Shown here in pieces: positions 37,389-46,611 of a stretch of DNA of 64,000 nucleotides. A program made the translations under genes and the position numbers. Every line of letters starts with the position of its first letter. Position 1 is the stretch's first letter. Origin of the DNA: Bacteroidetes bacterium RIFCSPLOWO2_12_FULL_35_15 (GTDB lineage: Bacteria; Bacteroidota; Bacteroidia; 2-12-FULL-35-15); NCBI GenBank assembly GCA_001769385.1, contig MEPB01000060.1, positions 1-64,000 of the forward strand. The letters run 5' to 3'. The notes beneath the pieces were generated by a model. The model ran no database searches. It saw nothing but the letters and a program-made list of their open reading frames with translations, and was not told the DNA's origin.

Positions 37389-38522
37389 ATGGCAGGAATT
37401 TATATACACATTCCGTTTTGCAAACAAGCTTGCCATTATTGCGATTTTCATTTTTCAACTTCTTTAAAAAATAAAGATGCTTTTTTGATCTCCTTAAAGA
37501 AAGAGATCGAATTACAAAAAAACTATTTAGAAGCATCTAAAATTTCCACAATTTATTTTGGAGGAGGAACTCCTTCCCTTCTGTCGGAAAGTGAATTGAT
37601 GCATATTTTTGATACACTGAATTCACATTTTGAAATTGCTCCGGATGCAGAAATCACCTTAGAAGCAAATCCCGATGATTTGAGTTTAAAAAAAATTAAA
37701 GAATTAAAACATACTCCTGTCAATCGTTTGAGTGTTGGGATACAAAGTTTTTTTGATGAAGATCTGGTATTGATGAATCGGGCACATACTTCCAAAGAAG
37801 CGTTGTCTGTTGTGCAAACATCCCAGGATGCCGGTTTTGAAAACATCACCATTGATCTGATCTATGGAATACAAACACTGACGAATGAAAAATGGAAACA
37901 TAATTTACAAACAGCTTTTGATCTTCAGGTAAAACATATTTCAAGTTATTGCTTAACAGTAGAAGCGAAAACAGCCTTGTCAAATTTTATTAAAACAGGG
38001 AAGGTGAAAAATGTGGATGAACAACAAAGTATTGAGCAATTTGAGATCATGGTCGAAAAAATGAAAGAAAATGATTTCATCCATTATGAAATTTCTAATT
38101 TTTGCAAAAAAGATTATCATTCAAAGCATAACAGTAATTATTGGTTAAAAGAAAATTATTTAGGATTAGGACCTTCAGCCCATTCCTATAATGGGATTTC
38201 AAGACAATGGAACATTTCTAATAATGCTTTGTACATTCAATCTCTTGAAAATAATAAATTAAATTTTGAAGAAGAAACTTTAACGGCAGCTCAAAAATAC
38301 AACGAATATATTCTTACCTCACTTCGCACTATTTGGGGAACAGATCTCAACTGTATTAAAACTATATTTGGAACCGATTATTTAACTTATTGCATAAAGG
38401 AATCGGAAAAGTATATTTCAGAAGGAAAATTGCTGAACCAAGAAAATAAATTATTTTTAACAGAAAAAGGAAAGTTGCTTGCCGATAAAATTGCAAGTGA
38501 TTTGTTTTATATTAGCGATTAA
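37389..38522 (+). CDS. hemW: Radical SAM heme chaperone HemW
   Basis: The 377-residue protein begins YIHIPFCKQACHYCDFHF, with the CxxxCxxC cluster motif of radical SAM enzymes followed by the C-terminal F/P-type residue pattern of HemW rather than HemN. FGGGTPSLL near residue 56 and the HemN_C-like end (YNEYILTSLRT) are present. It inserts heme into target proteins; older labels call it oxygen-independent coproporphyrinogen oxidase. It is transcribed with the histidine kinase gene. Confidence 0.9.
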   Translation: MAGIYIHIPFCKQACHYCDFHFSTSLKNKDAFLISLKKEIELQKNYLEASKISTIYFGGGTPSLLSESELMHIFDTLNSHFEIAPDAEITLEANPDDLSLKKIKELKHTPVNRLSVGIQSFFDEDLVLMNRAHTSKEALSVVQTSQDAGFENITIDLIYGIQTLTNEKWKHNLQTAFDLQVKHISSYCLTVEAKTALSNFIKTGKVKNVDEQQSIEQFEIMVEKMKENDFIHYEISNFCKKDYHSKHNSNYWLKENYLGLGPSAHSYNGISRQWNISNNALYIQSLENNKLNFEEETLTAAQKYNEYILTSLRTIWGTDLNCIKTIFGTDYLTYCIKESEKYISEGKLLNQENKLFLTEKGKLLADKIASDLFYISD

Positions 38523-38532
38523 TTACTTTTTT

Positions 38533-38605
38533 GTCATTTCGACCGTAGGGAGAAATCTCGTTTAATGGCAAGTCTATTGAGATTTCTCCCTGCGGTCGAA
38601 ATGAC
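38533..38605. repeat. Hairpin repeat, family A, copy 2
   Basis: GTCATTTCGACCGTAGGGAG on the left and its near-perfect complement ending GGTCGAAATGAC on the right. Close copies are at 12624-12698 and 52597-52671. It lies 10 bases after the hemW stop. Confidence 0.8.
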
Positions 38606-38634
38606 ATGGAACGACATAAAATTGTATAAATAAA

Positions 38635-39393
38635 ATGACATCAAAAATTACACACAAAGGAAAATCATATGTTGTTGATCTCAATTTACCGATCGACATT
38701 TCAATTCCATTACGCAGCGGAAATGAAAATGTGAATGCATGGCATGCAAATCCGGTAACGATAGAACCCGTTCGCATGGGTGATTGGGTGGGCGATGTAA
38801 AACAGGGTGGCTCGGTAAATTTCAGAAATATTTTTTTCAATCCTCATGGCAATGGTACACATACCGAATGTGTGGGACATATTAGTAAGGAAGATTACAG
38901 CATCAATCAGACATTAAAAAAATTCTTTTTTATTGCTGAATTAATTACTGTATTACCTGACGAACTACCAAACGGAGATAAGATAATTACAGGAGAACAT
39001 ATCAAAAACTCTTTGGGAGATGTACGTCCGGAAGCAATTGTAATTCGCACATTGGATAATCACATTTCAAAGATCAACAAACATTATTCAAATACAAATC
39101 CTGCTTATTTACATCATAAAGCGGCAGAATTAATTGATTCCTTAGGCATTGATCATTTATTAATTGACATGCCATCTGTTGATAAAGAACAAGATGACGG
39201 TAAATTATTGGCACATCATGCATTCTGGCAGTATCCGCATCATACAAAATCAGAACGTACCATCACGGAAATGATCTATGTTCCGAACAACGTATTTGAC
39301 GGAACCTACCTGTTGAATATACAGATAGCAAGTTTTGAGAATGATGCATCACCAAGCAAACCTATATTGTACAAGTTAAATACAGTCTTGTAA
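38635..39393 (+). CDS. Cyclase family protein (kynurenine formamidase-like)
   Basis: The 252-residue protein has the metal motif of this family as NPHGNGTHTECVGH near residue 82, where HxxGTHxE/D binds metal. DLNLPIDISIPLRSG and HLLIDMPSVDKEQDDG are further family positions. Relatives hydrolyse N-formylkynurenine or isatin. No other tryptophan breakdown gene is near, so the substrate is open. Confidence 0.82.
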   Translation: MTSKITHKGKSYVVDLNLPIDISIPLRSGNENVNAWHANPVTIEPVRMGDWVGDVKQGGSVNFRNIFFNPHGNGTHTECVGHISKEDYSINQTLKKFFFIAELITVLPDELPNGDKIITGEHIKNSLGDVRPEAIVIRTLDNHISKINKHYSNTNPAYLHHKAAELIDSLGIDHLLIDMPSVDKEQDDGKLLAHHAFWQYPHHTKSERTITEMIYVPNNVFDGTYLLNIQIASFENDASPSKPILYKLNTVL

Positions 39394-39407
39394 ATTAATA
39401 AAAAACA

Positions 39408-39438
39408 AAGCCGCGCAATTAAAATAATTGCGCGGCTT
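39408..39438. terminator. Bidirectional terminator
   Basis: AAGCCGCGCAATT and AATTGCGCGGCTT are perfect arms around a five-base loop, between two converging genes. Confidence 0.88.
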
Positions 39439-39454
39439 ATTCTTTAATTTAAAC

Positions 39455-40894
39455 TTATATACTTATGGTAACTCCAACTGTAAATGGATATACCTGAGGT
39501 CCCTGATCCTTTTTGAATAACCTGTTCAATCCATAATTAGCAAATATGGTTACATTATTATATCCAACACGTGCGATAGCGCTGTAACGGAAAGGCTCCA
39601 AATTATAATCATCACGCTGTTTGTTTTTGTAATGGGTATCATTGGCATCGTATTTTTGTTTTGTAACTGCATGGATACGATATGCAAATTCTGCTCCCAC
39701 TCCTATGTGGAAGTTTTTATCAGGATTTTTGCTGGTATTGAACTCCAATATCAATGGTGCCTTTATATAACTAACATTCAATGTGTTTTTCTTATACTTC
39801 ACATCATCCTTGCCAGCAACAAGGTAAGATGTATCAGGATTAAGAGTAATATTATTTTGAAATGCATAGTGATTAAAATCGAAACCAAAACCGGTAACTA
39901 TATTGATGTAATTTTTATAGATATGAAAATCTTTCTCTAAAAGATTTAAACCAAACTGAATAGATTTACCGTAATTTAACTCCAGAAAATCCGCATTTTT
40001 AGGCACATTTAATGAATTATCGTACCCAAGGAAGCCATTTACTCCAAGATCGATCCCCTGCCAATGTTTGAACTCTTGAGCTGTATCTTTTGCAGTGCGT
40101 CTGTCTGATTTATCTTCATCACCATCACCAATGATCATATACTTTTTATTTCCAAGTTTAAATTTTGTAGTATCGCTTGCAGTTTCTTCCCCCGTTCCAA
40201 TTTTGCTTTCACGAACAGAACCAGCACCACTAATACTGACATTCCGATCGGTCGGATTCCCTTTATAAATAATAGAACCCGCACCGGATACATCCGCATC
40301 TAAACTTTGTTTCACATTTATTTTTGCATCACCGGCTCCAGAAACTGTTATTTTCGCTTTCTCAGCTTCTAAATTAGAGGCTTTTAGATCACCTGCTCCT
40401 GAAACAGAAGCATTCAGTAATTGTGCGCTTCCTTTTAAGGTAATATCCCCTGCCCCGCTTATTTTTGTAGTAATTTCATTGGCCTTAATATCCAGGTGAA
40501 CATCTCCTGCACCACTTGATTCTATTGTTAGTTTATCACAAACAAGTTGATTCTCCCCATTTACATCGGTAGAACCGGATGCGTCTAAACTACTTAATGA
40601 TTTAACTCCTACCGTTATTACAATTGTCTTTTCACTTTTTAAATTTCCCTCTGCGCTAATGTTTAAAATACCATCTTTTACTTCTGTTTTTATTTGTGGC
40701 TGAACTTTTTCATCAGCATCTACTTTTACTGAATTGATTTCGGATTGGGAGACAACGATACTAAATGCATCACTGACTTTTATTCCTGTGAAGTCGCCAA
40801 CATTTCGTATTTGCTGTGCCTGGATCGTTAGTATAGAAAGGCCGGTAAATAAGAGCAATCCAATTTTTTTTGTCTTTAGGGTTATTGCGTTCAT
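39455..40894 (-). CDS. Head-GIN (DUF2807) protein with beta-barrel-like C-terminus
   Basis: The 479-residue protein has a signal peptide (residues 8-26). Residues 30-230 are the head-GIN domain, with VGDFTGIKVSDAFSIVVSQ and repeated SGAGDxxL units (for example SSGAGDVHL, SGAGDITLKG, SGAGDAKINV), forming a right-handed beta structure. The C-terminal 220 residues look like an outer-membrane porin-like barrel, with alternating strands and a terminal VGVTISI. The combination suggests a surface or outer-membrane protein. Function unknown. Confidence 0.8.
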   Translation of the reverse strand: MNAITLKTKKIGLLLFTGLSILTIQAQQIRNVGDFTGIKVSDAFSIVVSQSEINSVKVDADEKVQPQIKTEVKDGILNISAEGNLKSEKTIVITVGVKSLSSLDASGSTDVNGENQLVCDKLTIESSGAGDVHLDIKANEITTKISGAGDITLKGSAQLLNASVSGAGDLKASNLEAEKAKITVSGAGDAKINVKQSLDADVSGAGSIIYKGNPTDRNVSISGAGSVRESKIGTGEETASDTTKFKLGNKKYMIIGDGDEDKSDRRTAKDTAQEFKHWQGIDLGVNGFLGYDNSLNVPKNADFLELNYGKSIQFGLNLLEKDFHIYKNYINIVTGFGFDFNHYAFQNNITLNPDTSYLVAGKDDVKYKKNTLNVSYIKAPLILEFNTSKNPDKNFHIGVGAEFAYRIHAVTKQKYDANDTHYKNKQRDDYNLEPFRYSAIARVGYNNVTIFANYGLNRLFKKDQGPQVYPFTVGVTISI

Positions 40895-41303
40895 GTTTCT
40901 GAATTTTTGGTTGTTTTAGGGTGTGACGTTCTGGATTTCCTTTTTGTTACAGATCTATTATTTTTTTTTATTACTGGGTGAAATTAATAACAATTAGAAT
41001 AATATGATAGTCCAAAGATGAACCGGCACACGTTCTCGACTCCGCTCGAACTGACTCCGCGCTGTCAAACTAAGGTACAGAATGTCGATTGTGGAGGTCA
41101 CCCTGAGTTTGTTGAAGGGGAGGGAAAGCCTACACACATGTTTCGATGCTTCGACAAAGGCTCAGGGACAGGCCAAGCGCAACATGACCTTGTATGGTTC
41201 GGTTTGGTCAGTTAGAGTGTAGTCGAGAACGTGCTATAGCAAAAATACCCGAACTTAATTATAGCGATAAATAACAAGATAATGAATTTTATAGAGGCTC
41301 TTT
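40895..41303. repeat. Gene-free stretch with degraded repeats
   Basis: No believable gene. Around 41030-41240 the DNA is built of repeat fragments (CGTTCTCGACTCCGCTCGAA, CACCCTGAGTTTGTTGAAG, CTTCGACAAAGGCTCAGGGA, GTAGTCGAGAACG), the same families as at 49450-49650 and 60246-60268. A plus-strand open frame here encodes only repeat. Confidence 0.6.
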
Positions 41304-41339
41304 AAAAAAAACGAAATCAGCTTTTCAGCGATTTCGTTT
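41304..41339 (-). terminator. Terminator after dch
   Basis: On the minus strand AACGAAATC, GCTGAAAAGC and GATTTCGTT form a stem followed by eight T residues, 20 bases after the dch stop. Confidence 0.88.
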
Positions 41340-41359
41340 CAAATCCTAAGAATTACAAT

Positions 41360-42133
41360 TTAATTATTCTTCCACTCCGGTTTACGTTTTTCGATAAACG
41401 AATTGATACCTTCATTTGCATCATGCGTTTCCATCAGTTGATTTACGTATAAGCTTTCTAATTGGGGTAAAAAATTACTAAAGATGTGATTGAATTTACT
41501 TCTTACAGCACGTATTGCATAACGCAATGCAACAGCACTTTTCGGAACTATATATTGTTCGATCCAGGCATTTGTTCCGGTTTCTAATTCAGCTTTATCT
41601 TCAAACAATTGATTTAATAAACCAAAAGTTTTTCCTTCTTCTGCAGAAATTGTTCTACCTGTAAGCAATAGATCTTCGGCACGTGATAAACCAATTTTTT
41701 CAGGAAGAAGAAGAGATGCAGGCGGAGGGAATACACCGAGTACTACTTCAGGCTGACCTAATTTTGCAGTTTTATCAGCAAACATCTGATTACACATCAA
41801 CGCTAATTCCAATCCTCCACCTAAACATTGCCCGCTGATTTTTGCAACCGTAGGAATTGACAGATCACGTAAGGTATAAAACAACTGATGAAAACTGCGA
41901 AGCATTGCTCCTGCTGCTTCTTTGCGATGTTCTTCAACGCTTGCACCAAACGAAAAATGTTTTCCGGCACCTTCAAATGTAATGAGTTTTAAAGCTTGAT
42001 TTGTTTTATATGAATTTAACAATGCCTGTAACTCTTCCATCATAATATGGTCAAGTACATTGCCTTTTCCATCATCTAAAATTATTTGAGCAATAGAATC
42101 ATTATGTGTGTAGTTTACTTTTATCTTTTCCAT
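41360..42133 (-). CDS. dch: Cyclohexa-1,5-diene-1-carbonyl-CoA hydratase
   Basis: The enzyme adds water to the dienoyl-CoA made by benzoyl-CoA reductase, giving 6-hydroxycyclohex-1-ene-1-carbonyl-CoA. The 257-residue length equals that of Thauera Dch. Crotonase-fold marks are FSFGASVEEHRKE near residue 60, GQCLGGGLELAL near 102 and a particular EVVLGVFPPPASLLLPEKIG near 124, which is closer to Dch than to ordinary enoyl-CoA hydratases (the latter have a catalytic glutamate in a different setting). It lies downstream of korC on the same strand. Assignment is supported by the other pathway genes 9-22 kb away. An ordinary enoyl-CoA hydratase is the alternative. Confidence 0.85.
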   Translation of the reverse strand: MEKIKVNYTHNDSIAQIILDDGKGNVLDHIMMEELQALLNSYKTNQALKLITFEGAGKHFSFGASVEEHRKEAAGAMLRSFHQLFYTLRDLSIPTVAKISGQCLGGGLELALMCNQMFADKTAKLGQPEVVLGVFPPPASLLLPEKIGLSRAEDLLLTGRTISAEEGKTFGLLNQLFEDKAELETGTNAWIEQYIVPKSAVALRYAIRAVRSKFNHIFSNFLPQLESLYVNQLMETHDANEGINSFIEKRKPEWKNN

Positions 42134-42317
42134 GTGAATCTGTTTAGATGTTTTATTTATTCAAATATTATTTTGTTAAACCTACTTAATCGTTTTTTCT
42201 TGTTCGACCCCATACGGGTCGTATAAACCTTTGTTGTTATTGCTATAAACCTTTGACCCCTTCAGGGTCATTCTATTATTCTCTTTTTTCTTAAAATTAA
42301 ATAATTATTATTTAAAC

Positions 42318-42362
42318 AAAAAATCCGGATCTCATTTCATAAAACCAATGACATCCGAATTG
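42318..42362 (-). terminator. Terminator after korC
   Basis: On the minus strand AATTCGGATGTCATT and AATGAGATCCGGATT pair with few mismatches, followed by a T run. Between it and dch (42134-42317) a short repeat (TATAAACCTTTG twice, with ACCCCATACGGGT) is seen and no gene, so dch probably has its own promoter. Confidence 0.75.
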
Positions 42363-42378
42363 ATAGAAATTTATTTTA

Positions 42379-42933
42379 TTAACTCAATACCAATTGCGCC
42401 TTAATAATTTCTTTTCCCCTTTCGATTGCTTTTTCATTTTCAGGAATTGAATTATGGTGGCGCAGCGGCAATGATTTTTCAAGTCCTTTGCGCATATATT
42501 CGGGTTCGATCAATGGTTTTAATTTTAAGAATCCTCCTAAAACAAGCATATTAAAAACTTTCGCTAATCCTAATTTTGCAGCTTCATCAGCAGCATCAAT
42601 TGTATAAATATTAATATCTGTTCGTACAGGGTGACGTGTAATTCCATTTGGATCATAGATCAAAACTCCACCTTTTTTTACTGAGTTCTCAAATTTATCC
42701 ATTGATTGCTGATTCAAAATAATGGCAGTATCAAACTTATTTAAGATTGGAGAACTAATGCGTTCGTCACTTATGATGACAGTTACATTAGCTGTTCCAC
42801 CACGCATTTCCGGACCATAAGAAGGAAACCAGCTTACTTCTTTATTTTGCATCATCCCTGCATAGGCAAGGATTTTGCCCATCGATAAAACTCCCTGTCC
42901 TCCAAATCCTGCGATGATAATTTCTTCAGTCAT
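42379..42933 (-). CDS. korC: 2-oxoacid:ferredoxin oxidoreductase, gamma subunit
   Basis: The start at 42933 (MTEEIIIAGFGGQGVLSMGK) fits the family; a start nine codons earlier adds an unlikely lead. The 184-residue protein shows the gamma-domain motif GFGGQGVLSMGKILA, PSYGPEMRGGTANV near residue 43 and a C-terminal RHHNSIPENEKAIERG. It completes the KorDABC complex, following korB after 85 bases. Confidence 0.92.
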   Translation of the reverse strand: MTEEIIIAGFGGQGVLSMGKILAYAGMMQNKEVSWFPSYGPEMRGGTANVTVIISDERISSPILNKFDTAIILNQQSMDKFENSVKKGGVLIYDPNGITRHPVRTDINIYTIDAADEAAKLGLAKVFNMLVLGGFLKLKPLIEPEYMRKGLEKSLPLRHHNSIPENEKAIERGKEIIKAQLVLS

Positions 42934-43018
42934 AGCTTTAATGTTTTTATATAAATTCAAAATTTAATTAGCACATTTTCAAATTACTCACCTGTCTGCC
43001 GATAGGCAGGTTTTCAAA

Positions 43019-43795
43019 TTATTTCGGCACTTTAATATCACCAAGCGGATAATAAGGGAACATGTTTTCCTCCATCCATTTGTTTGATTCCAATGGAGTC
43101 ATTTTCCACCCTGAGTTGCAATTCGAAACAATTTCAACAAAGCATAAACCTTTATTTAATTTTTGATATTGAATTGCTTTTTCAATTGCTTTTTTCGCTT
43201 TACGCACATTTGCAGGTGTGTGAACCGATTGACGGGAAACAAAATAGGTACCGGGAAGCTGAGCTACTAATTCAGTAATTTTTAATGGATGTCCCATTGT
43301 TTCCACATCACGACCAAAAGGGGATGTTGCTGTTTTCATTCCAGGAAGTGTTGTTGGAGCCATTTGTCCGCCTGTCATTCCATAAATCCCGTTGTTCACA
43401 AAAAATACGGTGATGTTTTCTCCTCTGTTACATACATGAATTGTTTCTCCTGTTCCGATAGCTGCAAGATCTCCATCACCTTGATACGTGAATACAAATT
43501 TTTCCGGATGAAGTCTTTTTATTCCTGTTGCAACAGCAGGTGCTCTGCCGTGTGCAGCTTGTTGCATATCGATGTTCATAAAGTCATAGGCAAGTACTGA
43601 ACATCCAACAGGAGCAACACCAATGGTATCCGCCTGTAAATTCATTTCTTCGATCACCTCCATGATCAATCGGTGAGCGGTACCATGACCGCATCCCGGG
43701 CAATACGAAAGAGCATTGTCGGTTAACAAACAAGTTCTTGAGTAAACCAGGTTTTCCGGTTCAATTACTTCATCTCTAGTTGGTATGTGGCTCAT
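43019..43795 (-). CDS. korB: 2-oxoacid:ferredoxin oxidoreductase, beta subunit (TPP-binding)
   Basis: The 258-residue subunit binds thiamine diphosphate: YCPGCGHGTAHRL near residue 31, with the [4Fe-4S]-related CPGCGH, and the TPP motif GDGDLAAIGTGETIHVCNRGENITVFFVNN near 120, split here for length. GMTGGQMAPTT is the typical substrate-side loop of 2-oxoglutarate enzymes. Its start overlaps the end of korA by 20 bases. Confidence 0.93.
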   Translation of the reverse strand: MSHIPTRDEVIEPENLVYSRTCLLTDNALSYCPGCGHGTAHRLIMEVIEEMNLQADTIGVAPVGCSVLAYDFMNIDMQQAAHGRAPAVATGIKRLHPEKFVFTYQGDGDLAAIGTGETIHVCNRGENITVFFVNNGIYGMTGGQMAPTTLPGMKTATSPFGRDVETMGHPLKITELVAQLPGTYFVSRQSVHTPANVRKAKKAIEKAIQYQKLNKGLCFVEIVSNCNSGWKMTPLESNKWMEENMFPYYPLGDIKVPK

Positions 43796-44882
43796 ATGTT
43801 TTTTCTTTTATAAAATTTTGTTCTAGAACATTTAATACTTCATCCGGTGCCGGCATAATTCCGCCTAGTCGGCCATAATGCTCCACCGGTACGGCACCAT
43901 TCACAGATAGGCGAACATCTTCTACCATTTGTCCTGCACTCATTTCAACGGATAACATACCTTTTACCTGCTTTGCTAATTTCGCTAATTCATCTGATGG
44001 ATAAGGGAAAAGCGTGATCGGGCGCAATAAACCTACTTTAATTCCTCGCTCTCTTCCTAACAATACAGCTTTCTGGCAAATACGTGCACTTGAGCCATAA
44101 GCAACAAATAAGTATTCGGCATCATCACACTGGATCCGTTCAAAACGAACTTCCGTTTCTTGAATATGCTTAAATTTTTTCTGAAGATTGATATTAATGA
44201 TTTCCTGTTTTACCGGATTCAAATCCAATGAAGTAATAATATTTCGTTCTCTGTCAGGAGTTTTTCCTGTTGTTGCCCAAGGAGACATTGCTTTAATTTC
44301 GGCATCTGTCCAACGAGGTACTTGCTCATCCAATTCCACTTTTTCCATCATCTGACCGATAGCACCATCTGACAATACCATTACTTGAATGCGATGTTTG
44401 AAAGCCAGTTCAAATCCGAGTTTTGCAAAATCATACATTTCCTGAACAGAAGCCGGAGCCAATACAATCATTTTATAATCGCCATGCCCGCCCCCTTTTA
44501 CAGTTTGAAAATAATCGGATTGGGAGGGTTGAATGGTTCCTAAACCAGGTCCACCACGAACAACGTTCAATAATAAACAAGGAAGTTCTGTTCCTGCCAT
44601 AAACGAAATGCCCTCTTGCATAAGACTTATTCCCGGACTGGAAGAAGAGGTCATTACTCTTTTCCCACAAGCTGCACCTCCATAAACCATGTGTATGGAA
44701 GCAATCTCACTTTCGGCTTGCAAAACAATCATACCGGTACGTTCCTTTATTTTGTTTGCAAATAAATATTCCATTACTTCTGATTGAGGAGTAATTGGAT
44801 ATCCAAAATAACCGTCACATCCGGCACGAATAGCGCCTTCGGCTATTGCTTCATTACCTTTCATTAACCTAATATCCTTCAT
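43776..44882 (-). CDS. korA: 2-oxoacid:ferredoxin oxidoreductase, alpha subunit
   Basis: The start at 44882 (MKDIRLMKGNEAIAEGAI) gives 368 residues. A longer frame to 44981 would overlap korD, which argues against it. Family marks are the GNEAIAEGAIRAGCDGYFGYPITPQSEV start and the domain II sequence SSSSPGISLMQEGISFMAG. The LxGxxRxxxLxP-like C-terminal end (RPITLFPYPSDEL) belongs to the pyrimidine-binding half. In Thauera aromatica, korAB beside bcr regenerate reduced ferredoxin from 2-oxoglutarate; the same role is inferred here. Confidence 0.93.
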   Translation of the reverse strand: MKDIRLMKGNEAIAEGAIRAGCDGYFGYPITPQSEVMEYLFANKIKERTGMIVLQAESEIASIHMVYGGAACGKRVMTSSSSPGISLMQEGISFMAGTELPCLLLNVVRGGPGLGTIQPSQSDYFQTVKGGGHGDYKMIVLAPASVQEMYDFAKLGFELAFKHRIQVMVLSDGAIGQMMEKVELDEQVPRWTDAEIKAMSPWATTGKTPDRERNIITSLDLNPVKQEIININLQKKFKHIQETEVRFERIQCDDAEYLFVAYGSSARICQKAVLLGRERGIKVGLLRPITLFPYPSDELAKLAKQVKGMLSVEMSAGQMVEDVRLSVNGAVPVEHYGRLGGIMPAPDEVLNVLEQNFIKEKTYEPHTN

Positions 44883-44905
44883 GTTCTGAATTCTTTTTTT
44901 TATGA

Positions 44906-45130
44906 TTAATTTACTTTTACTCTGTAAACTGATATTGCACCATCCGGACAAACCAAAGCGCAATTGGTACAACCGTTGCAATCCTGATTGCTGCTGGTGG
45001 CAAAGTGATAACCTTTACTATTTAAAACTACTGACATTGCAATAGTTTTTTCCTTACAAACCGGAACGCATAATTCACAACCTTTGCATCTTTCGGTATT
45101 TACTACAATTTCACCTTTTACTGTTGCCAT
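44906..45130 (-). CDS. korD: 2-oxoacid:ferredoxin oxidoreductase, delta (ferredoxin) subunit
   Basis: The 74-residue protein has two [4Fe-4S] motifs, CKGCELCVPVC and CNGCTNCALVCP. It heads the korDABC operon, 23 bases before korA. As a subunit it passes electrons from the TPP centre to external ferredoxin. Confidence 0.93.
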   Translation of the reverse strand: MATVKGEIVVNTERCKGCELCVPVCKEKTIAMSVVLNSKGYHFATSSNQDCNGCTNCALVCPDGAISVYRVKVN

Positions 45131-45174
45131 GATTCTTTATTTTAAGATAATGGTATTATTTAAATGTTGTTAGA

Positions 45175-45182
45175 CAAATTTA
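45175..45182 (-). promoter_or_regulatory. Possible -7 element of the korDABC operon
   Basis: The minus strand reads TAAATTTG, fitting TAnnTTTG, 44 bases upstream of the korD start. No -33 element was recognised. Confidence 0.4.
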
Positions 45183-45372
45183 TTTTTTCATGTCCATTTA
45201 AAATATGATATGCCTCATGATTCTATTTTTTGCGTTTATTAGTGTTCTATGCGGAAAGAAAATTCCTGTTTAACAAAAATTAAAATTGATTTATTTCATT
45301 GATCACGCAATAATCCGACATTGTATTAACAATTTTATTTGTTTACTTTTCATAAAAATTACCCATCATAAA

Positions 45373-46611
45373 ATGAGCAGTACTCAACTTTCAAATGAAT
45401 TGAAACTTCCTTGCGGAGCTATACTAAAAAATCGTATTGGAAAATCTGCCATGAGCGAAAATATGGGTACAAAAGATCACTATTCAAATAGCTCCTTAAA
45501 CATCTTATATAAACGTTGGGCAAATGGCGGAGCAGGATTATTGATCACCGGCAATATAATGATAGATCACACAGCATTAGGAGAGCCACGAAATGTTGTT
45601 TTTGAAAAAGAACATTCGGATACTAACTTAAAAGAATGGGCGAAAGCAGGGACACAAAACAATACGCATGTATGGACACAAATTAATCATCCCGGAAAAC
45701 AATCTCCGAAATTTTTAAGTAATGAGCCTGTCGCACCATCGGCCATAGCACTTAAACCGCCTTTGAACAGAATGTTTAATTTGCCCCGTGCACTTACAGA
45801 AAAAGAAATTTATGATCTTATTGAACGTTTTGGGTATGCTGCAAAAGTTTCGAAAGAAAATGGTTTTACCGGAGTTCAAATACATGGTGCACATGGATAT
45901 CTGGTAAGTCAATTTCTTTCACCACGCCATAATCAACGGACCGATCAATGGGGAGGAACAATTGAAAACCGGATGCGCTTTGTAAGCCAAATTTATCAAG
46001 CGATGCGTAAAGAAGTTGGAAATGAATACCCGCTTAGTATCAAATTAAATTCTGCTGATTTTCAAAAAGGAGGATTTTCAAAAGAAGAATCAATGACAGT
46101 AGTACAGCACCTTTCGGAGCAAGGGATGGATCTTATTGAAATTTCGGGTGGAACCTATGAAGCTCCCGTAATGACCGGCAAAGGAAAAGACATCAAAGAA
46201 AGCACACAAAAAAGAGAAGCTTATTTTTTAGAGTATTGCGAAGAAGTACGTAAGATCGTTAAAGCACCTTTGATGTTAACCGGAGGTTTTAGAACTTCGA
46301 AAGGAATGAATGATGCCCTTGCCAGCGGAGCATGTGAAATGATTGGACTAGCCAGATCTGTTGCTGTTAACCCTGATTTCCCTAACGACTTATTATCAGG
46401 AAAAAATATTGAAAGCTCTGTAAAACCTCTTACAACAGGTTTGAAATTTCTAGATAACATTGTTCCTTTAGAAATTGTTTGGTACAGTGAGCAATTGAAA
46501 CTGATGGGTAAGGGTAAAAACCCTCAACCAACAATGAGTACACTGAAAGCAGCTTTGAATACCGTTTTACAGGTCGGATTGCAGGGGTTGAAAAGAGTGA
46601 GAGCGAAGTAA
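45373..46611 (+). CDS. NADH:flavin oxidoreductase (Old Yellow Enzyme family)
   Basis: The start at 45373 (MSSTQLSNELKLPCGAIL) gives 412 residues. A start at 45286 would add 29 hydrophobic residues with no family counterpart. The FMN barrel is visible as LPCGAILKNRIGKSAMSENMG near residue 15, WTQINHPGKQSP near 100, GVQIHGAHGYLVSQFLSP near 170 and GLARSVAVNPDFP near 330. It has no C-terminal iron-sulfur and FAD domains, so it is not a 2,4-dienoyl-CoA reductase of the long type. It diverges from korD and is the only plus-strand gene right of 41 kb, so a role with the aromatic pathway is not implied. Confidence 0.86.
   Translation: MSSTQLSNELKLPCGAILKNRIGKSAMSENMGTKDHYSNSSLNILYKRWANGGAGLLITGNIMIDHTALGEPRNVVFEKEHSDTNLKEWAKAGTQNNTHVWTQINHPGKQSPKFLSNEPVAPSAIALKPPLNRMFNLPRALTEKEIYDLIERFGYAAKVSKENGFTGVQIHGAHGYLVSQFLSPRHNQRTDQWGGTIENRMRFVSQIYQAMRKEVGNEYPLSIKLNSADFQKGGFSKEESMTVVQHLSEQGMDLIEISGGTYEAPVMTGKGKDIKESTQKREAYFLEYCEEVRKIVKAPLMLTGGFRTSKGMNDALASGACEMIGLARSVAVNPDFPNDLLSGKNIESSVKPLTTGLKFLDNIVPLEIVWYSEQLKLMGKGKNPQPTMSTLKAALNTVLQVGLQGLKRVRAK

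Noticed and set aside
41018-41215. Open frame of 65 codons on the plus strand
   Set aside because: Built entirely of dispersed repeat fragments between a head-GIN gene and dch.
45373-46611. Old Yellow Enzyme considered as a 2,4-dienoyl-CoA reductase of the aromatic pathway
   Set aside because: It lacks the iron-sulfur and FAD domains of that enzyme and is divergently transcribed, so no pathway role was claimed.
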